Shown in pieces: positions 8,624 to 17,183 of a DNA stretch of 64,000 nt. The notes below the pieces were generated by a model. That model worked only from the letters and a program-made list of their open reading frames with translations. It made no database searches and was not told the DNA's origin. Position numbers and translations under genes: made by a program. Origin of the DNA: Caulobacteraceae bacterium UBA3198 (GTDB taxonomy: Bacteria > Pseudomonadota > Alphaproteobacteria > Caulobacterales > Caulobacteraceae); contig DEWY01000004.1 of assembly GCA_002363865.1 (NCBI GenBank), positions 235,762 through 299,761 of the forward strand, given 5' to 3'. Every line of letters starts with the position of its first letter. Position 1 is the first letter of the stretch.

Positions 8624-9328
8624 TCAGAGCCCGTGTTTTTTCCAGAGCAGGTCGGACTTGACCACGTCGCGGACAAAGGCCGCGTGGCGTTCGCGCTCGA
8701 GGTCGCTGGCCACCACGGTCAGCGGCCGGGGCCTGGCCCCATAGCTCGCCTGCCGCGCGGCGCCCACGGCCTGGGCGACCATGGCCGGGGCCAGCTCCAG
8801 GCGCCGTTCGCGGCCGCCCTTGAGCTCCAGATAGACATCGGCCAGCAGACGGGCGTCGATCAGCGCCCCGTGCTTTTCCCGGTCGGTGAGCGAGATCTTG
8901 AAGCGGCGGCACAGGGCGTCGAGGGAATTGGCCATGCCCGGAAAGCGGGCCCGGGCCAGCACCAGGGTGTCGACCCAGCGATGCTCGATGATCTCGATCC
9001 GGCCACAGAGGCCCAGCTCGAAATTGATGAAGGTCCGGTCGAAGGCGGCGTTGTGGGCGACGATCGGGGCGTCGCCGACGAAGTCGAGGAAGGCGTCGAC
9101 CACCTCGGGCGCCTCGAACCTGGGCTTGCCCCGCAGGAAGTCGGCCGACAGGCCGTGCACCTTCTCGGCCTCGGGCGGCATGTCCCGCAGGGGGTCGATA
9201 TAGCAGTGGAAGGTGCGGCCCGTCGGAATGAAGTCTTCGATTTCCAGGCAGGCCAGCTCCACCAGGCGATGGCCCTCGCGGGGTTCAAAGCCGGTGGTTT
9301 CGGTGTCGAGAACGATTTCGCGGGCCAT
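8624..9328 (-). CDS. dnaQ: DNA polymerase III epsilon subunit (proofreading exonuclease)
   Basis: The 3'-5' proofreading exonuclease of the replicative polymerase. Motif ExoI is IVLDTETTGF with Asp8 and Glu10, ExoII is in APIVAHNAAFDRTFI, and ExoIII-epsilon is HGALIDARLLADVYLEL. The ATG at 9328 is preferred over an upstream TTG because the exonuclease motif normally starts a few residues in and the upstream start would overlap coaE. Length is 234 residues. Last gene of the leftward run leaving the origin. Confidence 0.95.
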   Translation of the reverse strand: MAREIVLDTETTGFEPREGHRLVELACLEIEDFIPTGRTFHCYIDPLRDMPPEAEKVHGLSADFLRGKPRFEAPEVVDAFLDFVGDAPIVAHNAAFDRTFINFELGLCGRIEIIEHRWVDTLVLARARFPGMANSLDALCRRFKISLTDREKHGALIDARLLADVYLELKGGRERRLELAPAMVAQAVGAARQASYGARPRPLTVVASDLERERHAAFVRDVVKSDLLWKKHGL

Positions 9329-9335
9329 GGCCGCT

Positions 9336-9980
9336 TCAATGACCCGCTTTGGTTTCGGCTTCAACCGGGCCAGGCGCCGCGGCCGCGGCGGCCCTGGCGC
9401 GCAGGGCGTTCACAATTTCCGTGACCTGGACGCGGGCGTGGTCCAGCCCCTGGCCGGTGTCGACCACATAGTGGGCCCGGGCGCGTTTCTCGGCGTCGGC
9501 CATCTGCTGGGCGAGGATGGCGTCGAAACGTTCCGGCGTCATGCCGGGCCTCGCCAGCACCCGCTCGCGCTGCATGTCGGCCGGGGCGCTCACCACCACG
9601 ACGGCGTCCATCCGCGCGTCGCCGCCGGTCTCATAGAGCAAGGGAATGTCGAGGATCACCATGTCGGCGCCCTTGGCCTGCGCCTGCGCGAAAAAGCTCT
9701 GGCGGTCGATCCCCACCAGGGGGTGGACGATGGCGTTCAGGCGTTTCAGCGCCTCCGGATCGCCGAGCACCCGCTGGCGCAGCAGCTCGCGATCCACCGC
9801 CCCGCCCTGGACCACGCCTGGAAAGGCCTCGCCCACCGGGCCCACGGCGGCCCCGCCCACATCATAGAGGTCGTGTACGGCGGCGTCGGCGTCATAGACC
9901 GGCGCCCCGTGTTCGCGGAACATGGCCGCCGTGGTGGACTTGCCCATGCCGATGGAGCCGGTCAGACCAATGATCAGCAT
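9336..9980 (-). CDS. coaE: Dephospho-CoA kinase
   Basis: Last step of CoA synthesis, phosphorylating dephospho-CoA at the 3'-hydroxyl. P-loop GLTGSIGMGKSTTA lies at the N-terminus, followed by the CoA-binding VYDADAAVHDLY and the lid LARPGMTPERFDAILAQQM. Length 214 residues. Its start overlaps the 3' end of aroE by 7 nt and it ends 7 nt before dnaQ. Confidence 0.95.
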   Translation of the reverse strand: MLIIGLTGSIGMGKSTTAAMFREHGAPVYDADAAVHDLYDVGGAAVGPVGEAFPGVVQGGAVDRELLRQRVLGDPEALKRLNAIVHPLVGIDRQSFFAQAQAKGADMVILDIPLLYETGGDARMDAVVVVSAPADMQRERVLARPGMTPERFDAILAQQMADAEKRARAHYVVDTGQGLDHARVQVTEIVNALRARAAAAAAPGPVEAETKAGH

Positions 9981-10852
9981 CGTCTCCAGATCCTTTCGTT
10001 CAGGCCCAGACTTTTCAGCGCCAGGGCGCGGACATCCACGCCCGCTGGCGGCGCGACCCCGAAGAAGGCGGTGAAGGAGGGGACGGCTTGGCCGATCAGC
10101 ATGGCCAGGCCATCGACGGTGCGCCGACCCTCGGCTTGCGCCTTAGCCAGGAAGGGCGTGATCAGCGGCTTATAGACCATGTCCATGACCACGCAGCCGG
10201 CGGGCGTGGCGGCCAGCGGCACGTCGAGCTCGCCCTGACCCGACAGGCCCGCCGAGGTGGCGTTGATCACCGCGCCGGCGCCGGCGAAGGCGTGAGCGGC
10301 CTGATCGAGGCCCAGGGCGCGCACGCCTCGGCCCAGACGCTCGGCGATGGCTTCGGCCCGGGCCAGAGTTCGGTTCAGGATGAGAACCTCGGGCGCGCCG
10401 GCCGCGACGAAGGCGGCGGCCGCGCCCCGGGCCGCGCCGCCGGCCCCCAGGATCACCACCGGGGCGGCGGCCGGATCAAAGCCCGGCGCCTGGCGGGCGA
10501 AGGCGCTCAGCAGGCCCGTCCCGTCAGTATTGTCGGCGATGATCTCGCCATCAGCCGCAAACAGCAGCAGGTTCGCCGCCCCCGCCGCCTGGGCGGCTGG
10601 GGTCGGCGCATCGGCCAGGGCCAAGGCCTGTTCCTTGAACGGCAGGGTCACGTTCAGTCCGGCGATGACGCCGCCGCGGAGACCCTGGACGAAGGGCGCG
10701 AACCCGGCCTCCGGTGGGCTGAACGGGGCATAGACGGCATCGAGGCCCAGGGCCTCGATCCAGGCGTTGTGGATCAGCGGGCTCAGGGAATGGCGCACCG
10801 GCGCGCCGACCACGCCGGCGACCTTGGCCCCCCCGGTGAGCGACGCGCTCAT
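9974..10852 (-). CDS. aroE: Shikimate dehydrogenase
   Basis: NADPH-dependent reduction of 3-dehydroshikimate in the aromatic pathway. The N-terminal substrate domain has VVGAPVRHSLSPLIHNAWI and GLNVTLPFKEQAL with the catalytic Lys; the Rossmann loop is VILGAGGAARGAAAAF and the NADPH phosphate site is LILNRTLARAE. Length 292 residues. ATGA-type overlap with maf upstream. Confidence 0.95.
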   Translation of the reverse strand: MSASLTGGAKVAGVVGAPVRHSLSPLIHNAWIEALGLDAVYAPFSPPEAGFAPFVQGLRGGVIAGLNVTLPFKEQALALADAPTPAAQAAGAANLLLFAADGEIIADNTDGTGLLSAFARQAPGFDPAAAPVVILGAGGAARGAAAAFVAAGAPEVLILNRTLARAEAIAERLGRGVRALGLDQAAHAFAGAGAVINATSAGLSGQGELDVPLAATPAGCVVMDMVYKPLITPFLAKAQAEGRRTVDGLAMLIGQAVPSFTAFFGVAPPAGVDVRALALKSLGLNERIWRRC

Positions 10853-11442
10853 GGGACCAGCGCCCCGCGCTGGCGCAGCTGATCGAGAAGGCCGAGCAAG
10901 GGCAGGCCCAGTATGGCGAAGTAGTCCCCCTCGATCTGGGCGAACAGCTGGGCGCCGGGGCCCTCCAGGCGATAGCAGCCCACCGAACCCAGCAGGGCCT
11001 CGCCTTCCTGGTCGAGATAGGCGTCCAGGAAGGGCTCGGAGAAGTCGCGCATGGTCAGGGTGGCGCAGGCGGTCTCCGACCAGAGCACCTCGCCGTCCTT
11101 CGCCAGGGTGACCGCCGAGTGCAGATGATGCGGCTGGCCGCGCAGGGCCAGCAGGCGGGCGCGGGCCTCCTCCAGGCTGGCGGCCTTGTCATAGAGGGCG
11201 CCGTCGAACTCCAGGGTCTGGTCGGCGCCGATGACCAGGCCGGGCTGAAGGTCCGACACGGTCACGGCCTTGATGTCGGCCAGGGCCTGGGCCACCGCCC
11301 TGGGACTGCCGCCCTCGGCCTGGATGCGGACCTTCACCAGATCCTCGTCGACGCCGGAGACGATCTTGTCGAAGGCCACGCCGGCGCCGGCCAGAAGCTG
11401 GCTGCGGGCCGCACTCTGGGAGGCGAGAATGATGCGGGTCAT
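10849..11442 (-). CDS. maf: Maf family nucleoside triphosphate pyrophosphatase
   Basis: A 197-residue Maf protein, a house-cleaning enzyme hydrolysing dTTP/UTP or modified nucleotides. It starts ILASQSAARSQLLAGAGVAF, the substrate-binding SxSxxR loop, and has the catalytic GADQTLEFDGALYDK. The subfamily (YhdE or YceF type) is not decided here. Overlaps both neighbours by four bases. Confidence 0.92.
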   Translation of the reverse strand: MTRIILASQSAARSQLLAGAGVAFDKIVSGVDEDLVKVRIQAEGGSPRAVAQALADIKAVTVSDLQPGLVIGADQTLEFDGALYDKAASLEEARARLLALRGQPHHLHSAVTLAKDGEVLWSETACATLTMRDFSEPFLDAYLDQEGEALLGSVGCYRLEGPGAQLFAQIEGDYFAILGLPLLGLLDQLRQRGALVP

Positions 11443-12281
11443 CCCAGTATGTCCACCTGGCGGCCGGAGGTGAGCAGGTTCATCACCGCGGCGGCGGTCT
11501 CCTCCACCGAGCGGCGGGTGACGTCAATCACCGGCCAGCCCTGCCGTTCATAGAGCCTGCGGGCCTGGACGATCTCTTCGCGCACATTGTCCACGTCGAT
11601 ATAGGCTGAGGTGCGGTTCTCCTTGAGGCTGAGCAGGCGGTTGCGGCGGATCTGGATCAGCCGGTCGGGCGAGATGGTCAGGCCCACAACCAGGGTGTTC
11701 TTCAACTGCAGCAGCTTGTCGGGGATGGGCCGCGAGGGGACCAGGGGCACATTGGCCGCCCGCACCCCGCGATGGGCCAGATAGATGCAGGTGGGCGTCT
11801 TCGAGGTGCGCGAGACGCCCACCAGCACCACATCGGCCTGTTCCAGATCCTGCCCGCCCTGGCCGTCATCATGGCCGATGGCGTAATTCAGGGCGTCCAT
11901 CCGGTTGAAATAGTCGTGGTCCAGGGCGTGCTGGGCGCCCACCCGGGTCGAGGTGGCCAGCCCCAGATAGCGCTGCACCGCCGAGACCAGGGGATCGAGG
12001 GCGGCGATGCAGGCGATCTCCAGGCGCCGGCACCCGTCCTCCAGGGCCGCCCGCAGCTCGGCGTCGACAATGGTGTGAATGACCAGGCCCGGGGCGGACT
12101 CGATATCGGCCAGGGCGCGGTCCAGCTGCCGGCGCGATCGCACCAGGGCGTAGATGTGCTCGATGGGCAGGACATCGTCGAAGCGGGCGCACACGGCGCG
12201 GGCCATGGCGTTGAGGGTCTCGCCGGTGGAGTCCGACACCAGATGCAGGTGGAAATAGGTGGCGATGCGCGGGTGGGTCAT
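11439..12281 (-). CDS. ppsR: DUF299 pyruvate phosphate dikinase regulatory protein
   Basis: Bifunctional ADP-dependent kinase/phosphotransferase that inactivates and reactivates pyruvate phosphate dikinase or PEP synthase by Thr phosphorylation. N-terminal YFHLHLVSDSTGETLNAMAR and P-loop VLVGVSRTSKTPTCIYLA are clear; length 280 residues. Its position directly next to the hemE upstream gap is the same as in Caulobacter crescentus, where the DUF299 gene and hemE flank the chromosome origin. The partner dikinase gene is not in the window. Confidence 0.93.
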   Translation of the reverse strand: MTHPRIATYFHLHLVSDSTGETLNAMARAVCARFDDVLPIEHIYALVRSRRQLDRALADIESAPGLVIHTIVDAELRAALEDGCRRLEIACIAALDPLVSAVQRYLGLATSTRVGAQHALDHDYFNRMDALNYAIGHDDGQGGQDLEQADVVLVGVSRTSKTPTCIYLAHRGVRAANVPLVPSRPIPDKLLQLKNTLVVGLTISPDRLIQIRRNRLLSLKENRTSAYIDVDNVREEIVQARRLYERQGWPVIDVTRRSVEETAAAVMNLLTSGRQVDILG

Positions 12282-12813
12282 ACCGGGGCGGCGGCCTGCG
12301 ACAAAATGCTCTTGGGGACGAGAGAGTCGATAAGTCTCTTAACCGAGGCGCACGGCCTTGGGGATAGCTGACGACTTATACCGGCCATACCGGCGGCGCG
12401 GCGGGCGGCGAGGACAGATGCGCAGATCAGGGGGTTTTCGCACACAGCTTCACCCGCCGGGGAAAAGCTTAACGAAAGGTAAACACAGGCGCTCGCCCCA
12501 GAGGCGGGTCATCCTCAGGGCCGCCCCCGGCCTTGGGTTAAGGTTTTGTTAAGGTTTGCGGCCTGGCTCCGGGCTTATGCCCGTAACTCACAGGGACCCC
12601 TGCCGGCTTGGGATGGACCGGGGGCGAGTTGTGGGCGGCGGCGGTATGGCCGAGGGTTTGGCGGCTTATCCCCGGGTCTGACCGGGCCTACCACCTCCTC
12701 TTCCCAAACAATCTCTTTCTTTCAGGAAGAAGGACGGGCGTCGGGGACAAGCGGCCTGCGCCCCTCCACCAGGAGACTTGAGCCTGGCCCCCAGAGCCGC
12801 TTTAAGGCTTGGC
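12282..12813. other. Probable chromosomal replication origin (Cori-like)
   Basis: A 532-bp gene-free gap between divergent DUF299 and hemE. It contains a perfect CtrA-type site at 12538-12552, a second near match TTAA-N7-TAAAC at 12469-12484, a TTAAC half site at 12339-12343, a CcrM GAGTC site at 12324-12328, and two DnaA-box-like sequences matching TTATCCACA at 7 of 9 bases (12666-12674 on plus, 12325-12333 on minus). Flanking genes point away on both sides as expected for leading strands. In C. crescentus the origin lies in exactly this DUF299-hemE gap; the assignment here is by synteny plus motifs. Confidence 0.82.
12538..12552 (+). promoter_or_regulatory. CtrA binding site TTAA-N7-TTAA
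   Basis: TTAAGGTTTTGTTAA matches the full CtrA consensus of two TTAA half sites seven bases apart. In Caulobacter, CtrA bound in the origin represses replication initiation and the hemE promoter. The site is about 260 bp upstream of hemE. A weaker companion (TTAA-N7-TAAA) lies 69 bp to the left. Confidence 0.82.
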
Positions 12814-13845
12814 ATGAGCGAACCTGCAAAACCCCGCCTCCTTCGCGCCCTGGCCGGCGAAACCCTCGACCGCCCGCCGGTCTGGTTTATGCGTCAGGCG
12901 GGCCGCTCCCTGCCGGAATATCGCGAACTGCGGACCAGGGCCCCGGACTTCATCGCCTTTTGTCACAATCCGCAGATGGCGGCCGAAGCGACCCTGCAGC
13001 CGATGCGGCGCTTTCCCCTGGATGCGGCCATCGTCTTCGCCGACATCCTGCTGCTGCCCAAGGCGCTGGGGCAGAAGGTGTGGTTCGAAACTGGCGAAGG
13101 TCCCAGGCTCGGCGAACTGCCGGCGCTTTCGGCCATGGAGGCCGAGATCGAGGCCTCGACTGACAGGCTTTCCGAGATCGGGGAAACCCTGACCCGGGTG
13201 CGCGCCGAACTGGAGCCGGAGCGGGCCCTGATCGGGTTCGCCGGCGCCCCCTGGACGGTGGCCACCTATATGATCGAGGGCCGGGGCTCGGACCGCTCCG
13301 GCGCCCGGACCTACGCCTATCAGCACCCTGAGGACCTGGACCGGCTGCTGGACATCCTGGTGGAGTCCACCGCCCGCTACCTGGTCATGCAGGCCAAGGC
13401 CGGCGCTCAGGCGCTGAAGCTGTTCGAAAGCTGGGCCGAGGGCCTGGCCGAGGATGTGTTCGAGCGGATCGTCATCCGTCCCCATGCGGCGATCATCGAG
13501 AAGGTGCGCGCCGCCGGGATCGACACCCCCTTCATCGGCTTCCCCCGCGGGGCCGGCGCCCTGGTGGACAACTACGCGGCCAAGGTTCCGGTCCAGGCCG
13601 TGGCCCTGGACACCCAGGCCAGCGCCGCCCAGGGCCAGAGGATCCAGGCCGGTGGCAAAACGATCCAAGGCGCGCTCGACAATCTGCTGCTGCGCGCCGG
13701 CGGTCCGGCCATGGACGCCCGGATCGACGCCTTGATCGAACAGTGGGGCAAAGGCCCCTATATCTTCAACCTGGGCCACGGGGTTCTGCCAGACACCCCG
13801 GTGGAGCATATCGAACGCGCGGTTCGCCGCGTGACGGGGACCTAG
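12814..13845 (+). CDS. hemE: Uroporphyrinogen decarboxylase
   Basis: Decarboxylates uroporphyrinogen III to coproporphyrinogen III in heme synthesis. The 343-residue protein has the family N-terminal signature PPVWFMRQAGRSLPEYRELR, the catalytic Asp in DAAIVFADIL, and the GFAGAPWTVATYMIEG signature. The ATG at 12814 has AAGG eight bases upstream; the open frame extends further left but into origin DNA. First of three consecutive heme genes. Confidence 0.97.
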   Translation: MSEPAKPRLLRALAGETLDRPPVWFMRQAGRSLPEYRELRTRAPDFIAFCHNPQMAAEATLQPMRRFPLDAAIVFADILLLPKALGQKVWFETGEGPRLGELPALSAMEAEIEASTDRLSEIGETLTRVRAELEPERALIGFAGAPWTVATYMIEGRGSDRSGARTYAYQHPEDLDRLLDILVESTARYLVMQAKAGAQALKLFESWAEGLAEDVFERIVIRPHAAIIEKVRAAGIDTPFIGFPRGAGALVDNYAAKVPVQAVALDTQASAAQGQRIQAGGKTIQGALDNLLLRAGGPAMDARIDALIEQWGKGPYIFNLGHGVLPDTPVEHIERAVRRVTGT

Positions 13846-14886
13846 ATGAAGAAGAAGCTTGCGGTCGTCCTGTTCAATCTGGGCGGCCCCGATGGTCCGG
13901 ATTCCGTCCAGCCCTTCCTCTTCAACCTGTTCCGAGATCCGGCCATCATCGGCCTGCCGGCGCCGGCCCGTTACGCCCTGGCGGCCCTGATCTCCACGAC
14001 CCGCAAGAAGAGCGCCCAGGCCAACTACGCCATCATGGGGGGCGGTTCGCCCCTGCTTCCGGAAACCACGGCGCAAGCCCGGGCTCTGGAGGCGGCCCTG
14101 GCGACCGCCGCGCCGGAGCTGGAGACCCGCATCTTCATCGCCATGCGCTACTGGAACCCCCGGGCCAAGGCGACGGCGGCTGAGGTGGCGGCCTTCGCCC
14201 CTGACGAGATCGTCCTGCTGCCGCTCTATCCGCAGTTCTCCACCACGACCTCGGCCTCTTCCCTCAAGGATTGGGCCAAGGTCTATCGCGGTCCTGGGGT
14301 CTCGCGGGCGGTGTGCTGCTATCCCACAGAGGCGAAGCTGGTGGCGGCCCATGCAGCCAAGATCGCCGAGACCTGGGAGGCCGCTGGCCGCCCGGACAAT
14401 GTACGCCTTTTGTTCTCGGCCCACGGTCTGCCGGAAAAGGTGATCAAGGACGGCGATCCCTATCAGGCCCAGGTGGAGGCCACCGCCGCGGCCGTGGCCG
14501 CCCTGCTGCCTGACCTGCCGGATTGGCAGGTCTGCTACCAGAGCAAGGTCGGGCCGCTGGCCTGGATCGGCCCGTCCACCGAGGAGGCCATCCGCCAGGC
14601 CAAGGCCGATGGGCGCGGGGTGCTCCTGACCCCCATCGCCTTTGTCTCCGAACATGTGGAGACTTTGGTGGAGCTTGATCACGAATATGCAGAGATCGCC
14701 GAGGAGATCGGGTGTACGCCCTATCTGCGGGTTCCGGCGCTGGGCGTGACATCTGACTTTATCGACGGGCTGAAGGCCATGGTGCTGGACGCCCTGGACA
14801 GCCGGGCGGGCATTGCGCCGGCTGGCGGCTGGACGTGTCCCGCCGCCTATGGGAAATGCGCCTGCAAGACGGGGAGGGCGGCATGA
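13846..14886 (+). CDS. hemH: Ferrochelatase
   Basis: Inserts ferrous iron into protoporphyrin IX. It begins directly after the hemE stop. N-terminal VVLFNLGGPDGPDSVQPFL and the catalytic His in LLFSAHGLPEKVI are visible. The C-terminus has Cys331, Cys338 and Cys340 (TCPAAYGKCACK), the cluster-ligand arrangement seen in ferrochelatases with a [2Fe-2S] centre, which is documented for Caulobacter. Length 346 residues. Overlaps hemJ by ATGA. Confidence 0.95.
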   Translation: MKKKLAVVLFNLGGPDGPDSVQPFLFNLFRDPAIIGLPAPARYALAALISTTRKKSAQANYAIMGGGSPLLPETTAQARALEAALATAAPELETRIFIAMRYWNPRAKATAAEVAAFAPDEIVLLPLYPQFSTTTSASSLKDWAKVYRGPGVSRAVCCYPTEAKLVAAHAAKIAETWEAAGRPDNVRLLFSAHGLPEKVIKDGDPYQAQVEATAAAVAALLPDLPDWQVCYQSKVGPLAWIGPSTEEAIRQAKADGRGVLLTPIAFVSEHVETLVELDHEYAEIAEEIGCTPYLRVPALGVTSDFIDGLKAMVLDALDSRAGIAPAGGWTCPAAYGKCACKTGRAA

Positions 14887-15344
14887 ACTGGTATGATCTG
14901 CTTCGGGGCCTGCACATCATCGCGGTGATCGCCTGGATGGCGGGCATGATGTACCTGCCGAGGCTCTACGCCTACCACACCGAGACCGCCCCGCCCGGCA
15001 GCGAGTTCGACGCCCACTTCAAGGTTTGGGAAGCCAAGCTCCTGAAAATCATCATCAACCCATCCATGGTGATCACCTGGATCTTCGGCCTCAGCCTGAT
15101 CATGTATCACGTGCACGCCATGGGTCAGGGCTGGGCCTTCCTGCTGCAGCCTTGGATACTGCTCAAGCTCGCCCTGGTGACCTTCCTGTCCGGCTGGCAC
15201 GGCATGCTGGCCGGGGCCCGGAAGAAGATCGCCGCAGGCGAGCGGCCCCGGTCGGCCAAGTTCTGGCGGGCCACCAACGAGATCCCGTTCCTGATCGCCA
15301 TCGTCGCCGTCCTGGCCGTGACCCTGGAATTCGGCGGGCGCTAG
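14883..15344 (+). CDS. hemJ: Protoporphyrinogen oxidase HemJ
   Basis: A 153-residue integral membrane protein of the HemJ (UPF0093) family, oxidising protoporphyrinogen IX. The first helix holds the conserved His in LRGLHIIAVIAWMAGMMYLP and later helices hold WIFGLSLIMYH and LVTFLSGWHGMLAG, about four membrane spans. The ATG at 14883 overlaps the hemH stop; upstream in-frame starts lie within hemH. Context with hemE and hemH supports the assignment. Confidence 0.92.
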   Translation: MNWYDLLRGLHIIAVIAWMAGMMYLPRLYAYHTETAPPGSEFDAHFKVWEAKLLKIIINPSMVITWIFGLSLIMYHVHAMGQGWAFLLQPWILLKLALVTFLSGWHGMLAGARKKIAAGERPRSAKFWRATNEIPFLIAIVAVLAVTLEFGGR

Positions 15345-15589
15345 ACCCATCTGGAATGAGACGGCCCTTGACCGCGGCCCCCCGGCTGTGGTTTGGCGTT
15401 AGCCACGCGGGAGAAATTCCGCGCCCCGCCTTTTCCCGGAGCCGCGCGTTTACCGCCGACGGCCCGGTCCTCGAGACAACATAGCCGGCGCGGCCCAAGA
15501 CCGCGCCCCACCTCTCGTCCACGCCCGACCGGACTCCGTCTGGCCGGCCGGCGGACCGATAATTTCCATCAGAGCCTTTAAAGACCATC
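15345..15589 (+). other. Long rho leader region
   Basis: A 245-bp gap between hemJ and rho without a convincing ORF. A TTGACC sequence at 15368-15373 could be a -35 element, but no good -10 is found at standard spacing. In several bacteria rho is autoregulated by attenuation in a long leader, so this stretch is a candidate for that; nothing more specific is visible. Confidence 0.4.
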
Positions 15590-16969
15590 ATGAGCGAAGA
15601 CACCGAAACCCAGGTCCTCGAAAACCAGACCGACGAGGACGGCGGCGGCGACAACGACCTGGACGAGCCGTCCCTGGCCTCCCAGGCGATCGCCGCCATG
15701 GGCCTGACCAAGATGTCGCTCCAGGAGTTGAAGGAGAAATCCTCCTCCGACCTGCTGGCCTTCGCCGAGCAGATGGACATCGAGAATGCCAACTCGATGC
15801 GCAAGCAGGACATGATGTTCGGCATCCTGAAGACCCTCGCCGAGGAAGGCGTGGAGATCTCAGGCTCTGGCACCATGGAGGTCCTGCCCGACGGCTTCGG
15901 CTTCCTGCGCAGTCCCGAGGCAAACTATCTGCCCGGTCCTGACGACATCTATGTGAGCCCTTCGCAGATCCGGAAGTTCGGCCTGCGCACCGGCGACTCC
16001 GTGGTGGGCGCCATCCGTGCGCCGCGGGAAGGCGAGCGCTACTTCGCCCTGGTGAAGGTCGACCAGATCAATTTCGAAGACCCCGAAAACGTCCGGCACA
16101 AGGTCCACTTCGACAACCTGACGCCGCTCTATCCCGAAGAACGCCTGCGGATGGAGATCGATGATCCGACCCTGAAGGACCGTTCGGGCCGGGTGATCGA
16201 CATTGTCGCCCCCCTGGGCAAGGGCCAGCGCTGCCTGATCGTCGCCCCGCCGCGGGTGGGTAAGACGGTGATGTTGCAGAACATCGCCAAGTCCATCGAG
16301 GCCAATCACCCCGAGGTCTATCTCATCGTCCTGCTGATCGATGAGCGGCCGGAAGAAGTGACCGACATGCAGCGCACCGTGCGCGGCGAGGTCATTGCGT
16401 CCACCTTCGACGAACCGGCCACCCGCCACGTGCAGGTCGCCGAAATGGTCATCGAAAAGGCCAAGCGCTTGGTCGAGCACAAGCGCGACGTGGTCATCCT
16501 GCTGGATTCGGTCACCCGTCTGGGCCGCGCCTACAACACCGTGGTGCCGTCCTCGGGCAAGGTGCTGACCGGCGGCGTGGACGCCAACGCTCTGCAGCGG
16601 CCCAAGCGCTTCTTCGGCGCGGCGCGGAATGTGGAGGAGGGCGGTTCGCTGTCCATCATCGCCACGGCCCTGATCGACACCGGCAGCCGGATGGACGAAG
16701 TCATCTTCGAAGAGTTCAAGGGCACCGGTAACTCGGAAATCGTGCTGGACCGCAAGGTCGCCGACAAGCGGATCTTCCCGGCCATCGACGTGCTGAAGTC
16801 CGGCACCCGCAAGGAAGAGCTGATCACGCCCAAGGATCAGCTGCAGAAGACCTATGTGCTGCGCCGGATCCTCAACCCCATGGGGGCGCAGGACGCCATC
16901 GAGTTCCTGCTCGACAAGCTGCGCAACGCCAAGAACAACGACGACTTCTTCCAGTCGATGAACACCTGA
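15590..16969 (+). CDS. rho: Transcription termination factor Rho
   Basis: Hexameric RNA-dependent ATPase that terminates transcription. The 459-residue protein has an acidic N-terminal tail, the Rho N-terminal helical segment (MSLQELKEKSSSDLLAFAEQ), the cold-shock RNA-binding domain (MEVLPDGFGFLRSPEANY) and the RecA-like domain with Walker A APPRVGKT (Lys225), Walker B VVILLDSVTRLGRAYN and the R-loop LTGGVDANALQRPKRFFGAA. The Asp/Glu-rich first 25 residues are typical of the alphaproteobacterial form. Confidence 0.98.
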   Translation: MSEDTETQVLENQTDEDGGGDNDLDEPSLASQAIAAMGLTKMSLQELKEKSSSDLLAFAEQMDIENANSMRKQDMMFGILKTLAEEGVEISGSGTMEVLPDGFGFLRSPEANYLPGPDDIYVSPSQIRKFGLRTGDSVVGAIRAPREGERYFALVKVDQINFEDPENVRHKVHFDNLTPLYPEERLRMEIDDPTLKDRSGRVIDIVAPLGKGQRCLIVAPPRVGKTVMLQNIAKSIEANHPEVYLIVLLIDERPEEVTDMQRTVRGEVIASTFDEPATRHVQVAEMVIEKAKRLVEHKRDVVILLDSVTRLGRAYNTVVPSSGKVLTGGVDANALQRPKRFFGAARNVEEGGSLSIIATALIDTGSRMDEVIFEEFKGTGNSEIVLDRKVADKRIFPAIDVLKSGTRKEELITPKDQLQKTYVLRRILNPMGAQDAIEFLLDKLRNAKNNDDFFQSMNT

Positions 16970-17012
16970 GGCGGCGGGGCGCGCAACCGCGTTCGCGCGC
17001 CTGCCAGTTCTC

Positions 17013-17137
17013 TCGCGCCGCAGGCGCTATAAAGGGGCGACACGAAGGGCACGAAGGGTCGCAAAGGACACCAAGACGAGGCCGCTAAGCCGTCGTGTCC
17101 TTGGCTTTCTTCGTGTTCTTTGTGTCCCCCTTTTTTG
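17013..17137. repeat. Palindromic repeat family C, copy 1
   Basis: A long imperfect inverted repeat after rho. The left side reads GGGGCGACACGAAGGGCACG and the right side TTCGTGTTCTTTGTGTCCCC, able to fold into one extended hairpin ending in a T-run. It starts with GCGCCGCAGGCGCTATAAAG, which reappears reverse-complemented in the copy at 25350-25475. Position after rho and the trailing T-run suggest it may also terminate transcription. Confidence 0.8.
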
Positions 17138-17168
17138 TTTTCTGCCTTCGGCAAAAGGCCCAGCCTCT

Positions 17169-17182
17169 GTTTCACGTGAAAC
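17169..17182. other. parS: parS centromere site 1
   Basis: GTTTCACGTGAAAC is a perfect 14-bp palindrome and the canonical ParB-binding sequence. It lies in the gap between rho and a small membrane-protein gene, about 4.6 kb from the CtrA site of the presumed origin, and 6.4 kb from parA. Confidence 0.95.
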
Positions 17183-17183
17183 G

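Noticed and set aside
8520..8744. Small ORF reading MVGLDPTIHEH
   Set aside because: Translation of repeat family A; the same peptide arises from the copy at 59518, so it is repeat sequence, not a gene.
12666..12674. TTATCCCCG as a strong DnaA box
   Set aside because: Differs from TTATCCACA at two positions; kept only as weak support for the origin.
12802..14682. 626-codon minus-strand open frame
   Set aside because: Antisense shadow of hemE and hemH in high-GC DNA; no recognisable domain.
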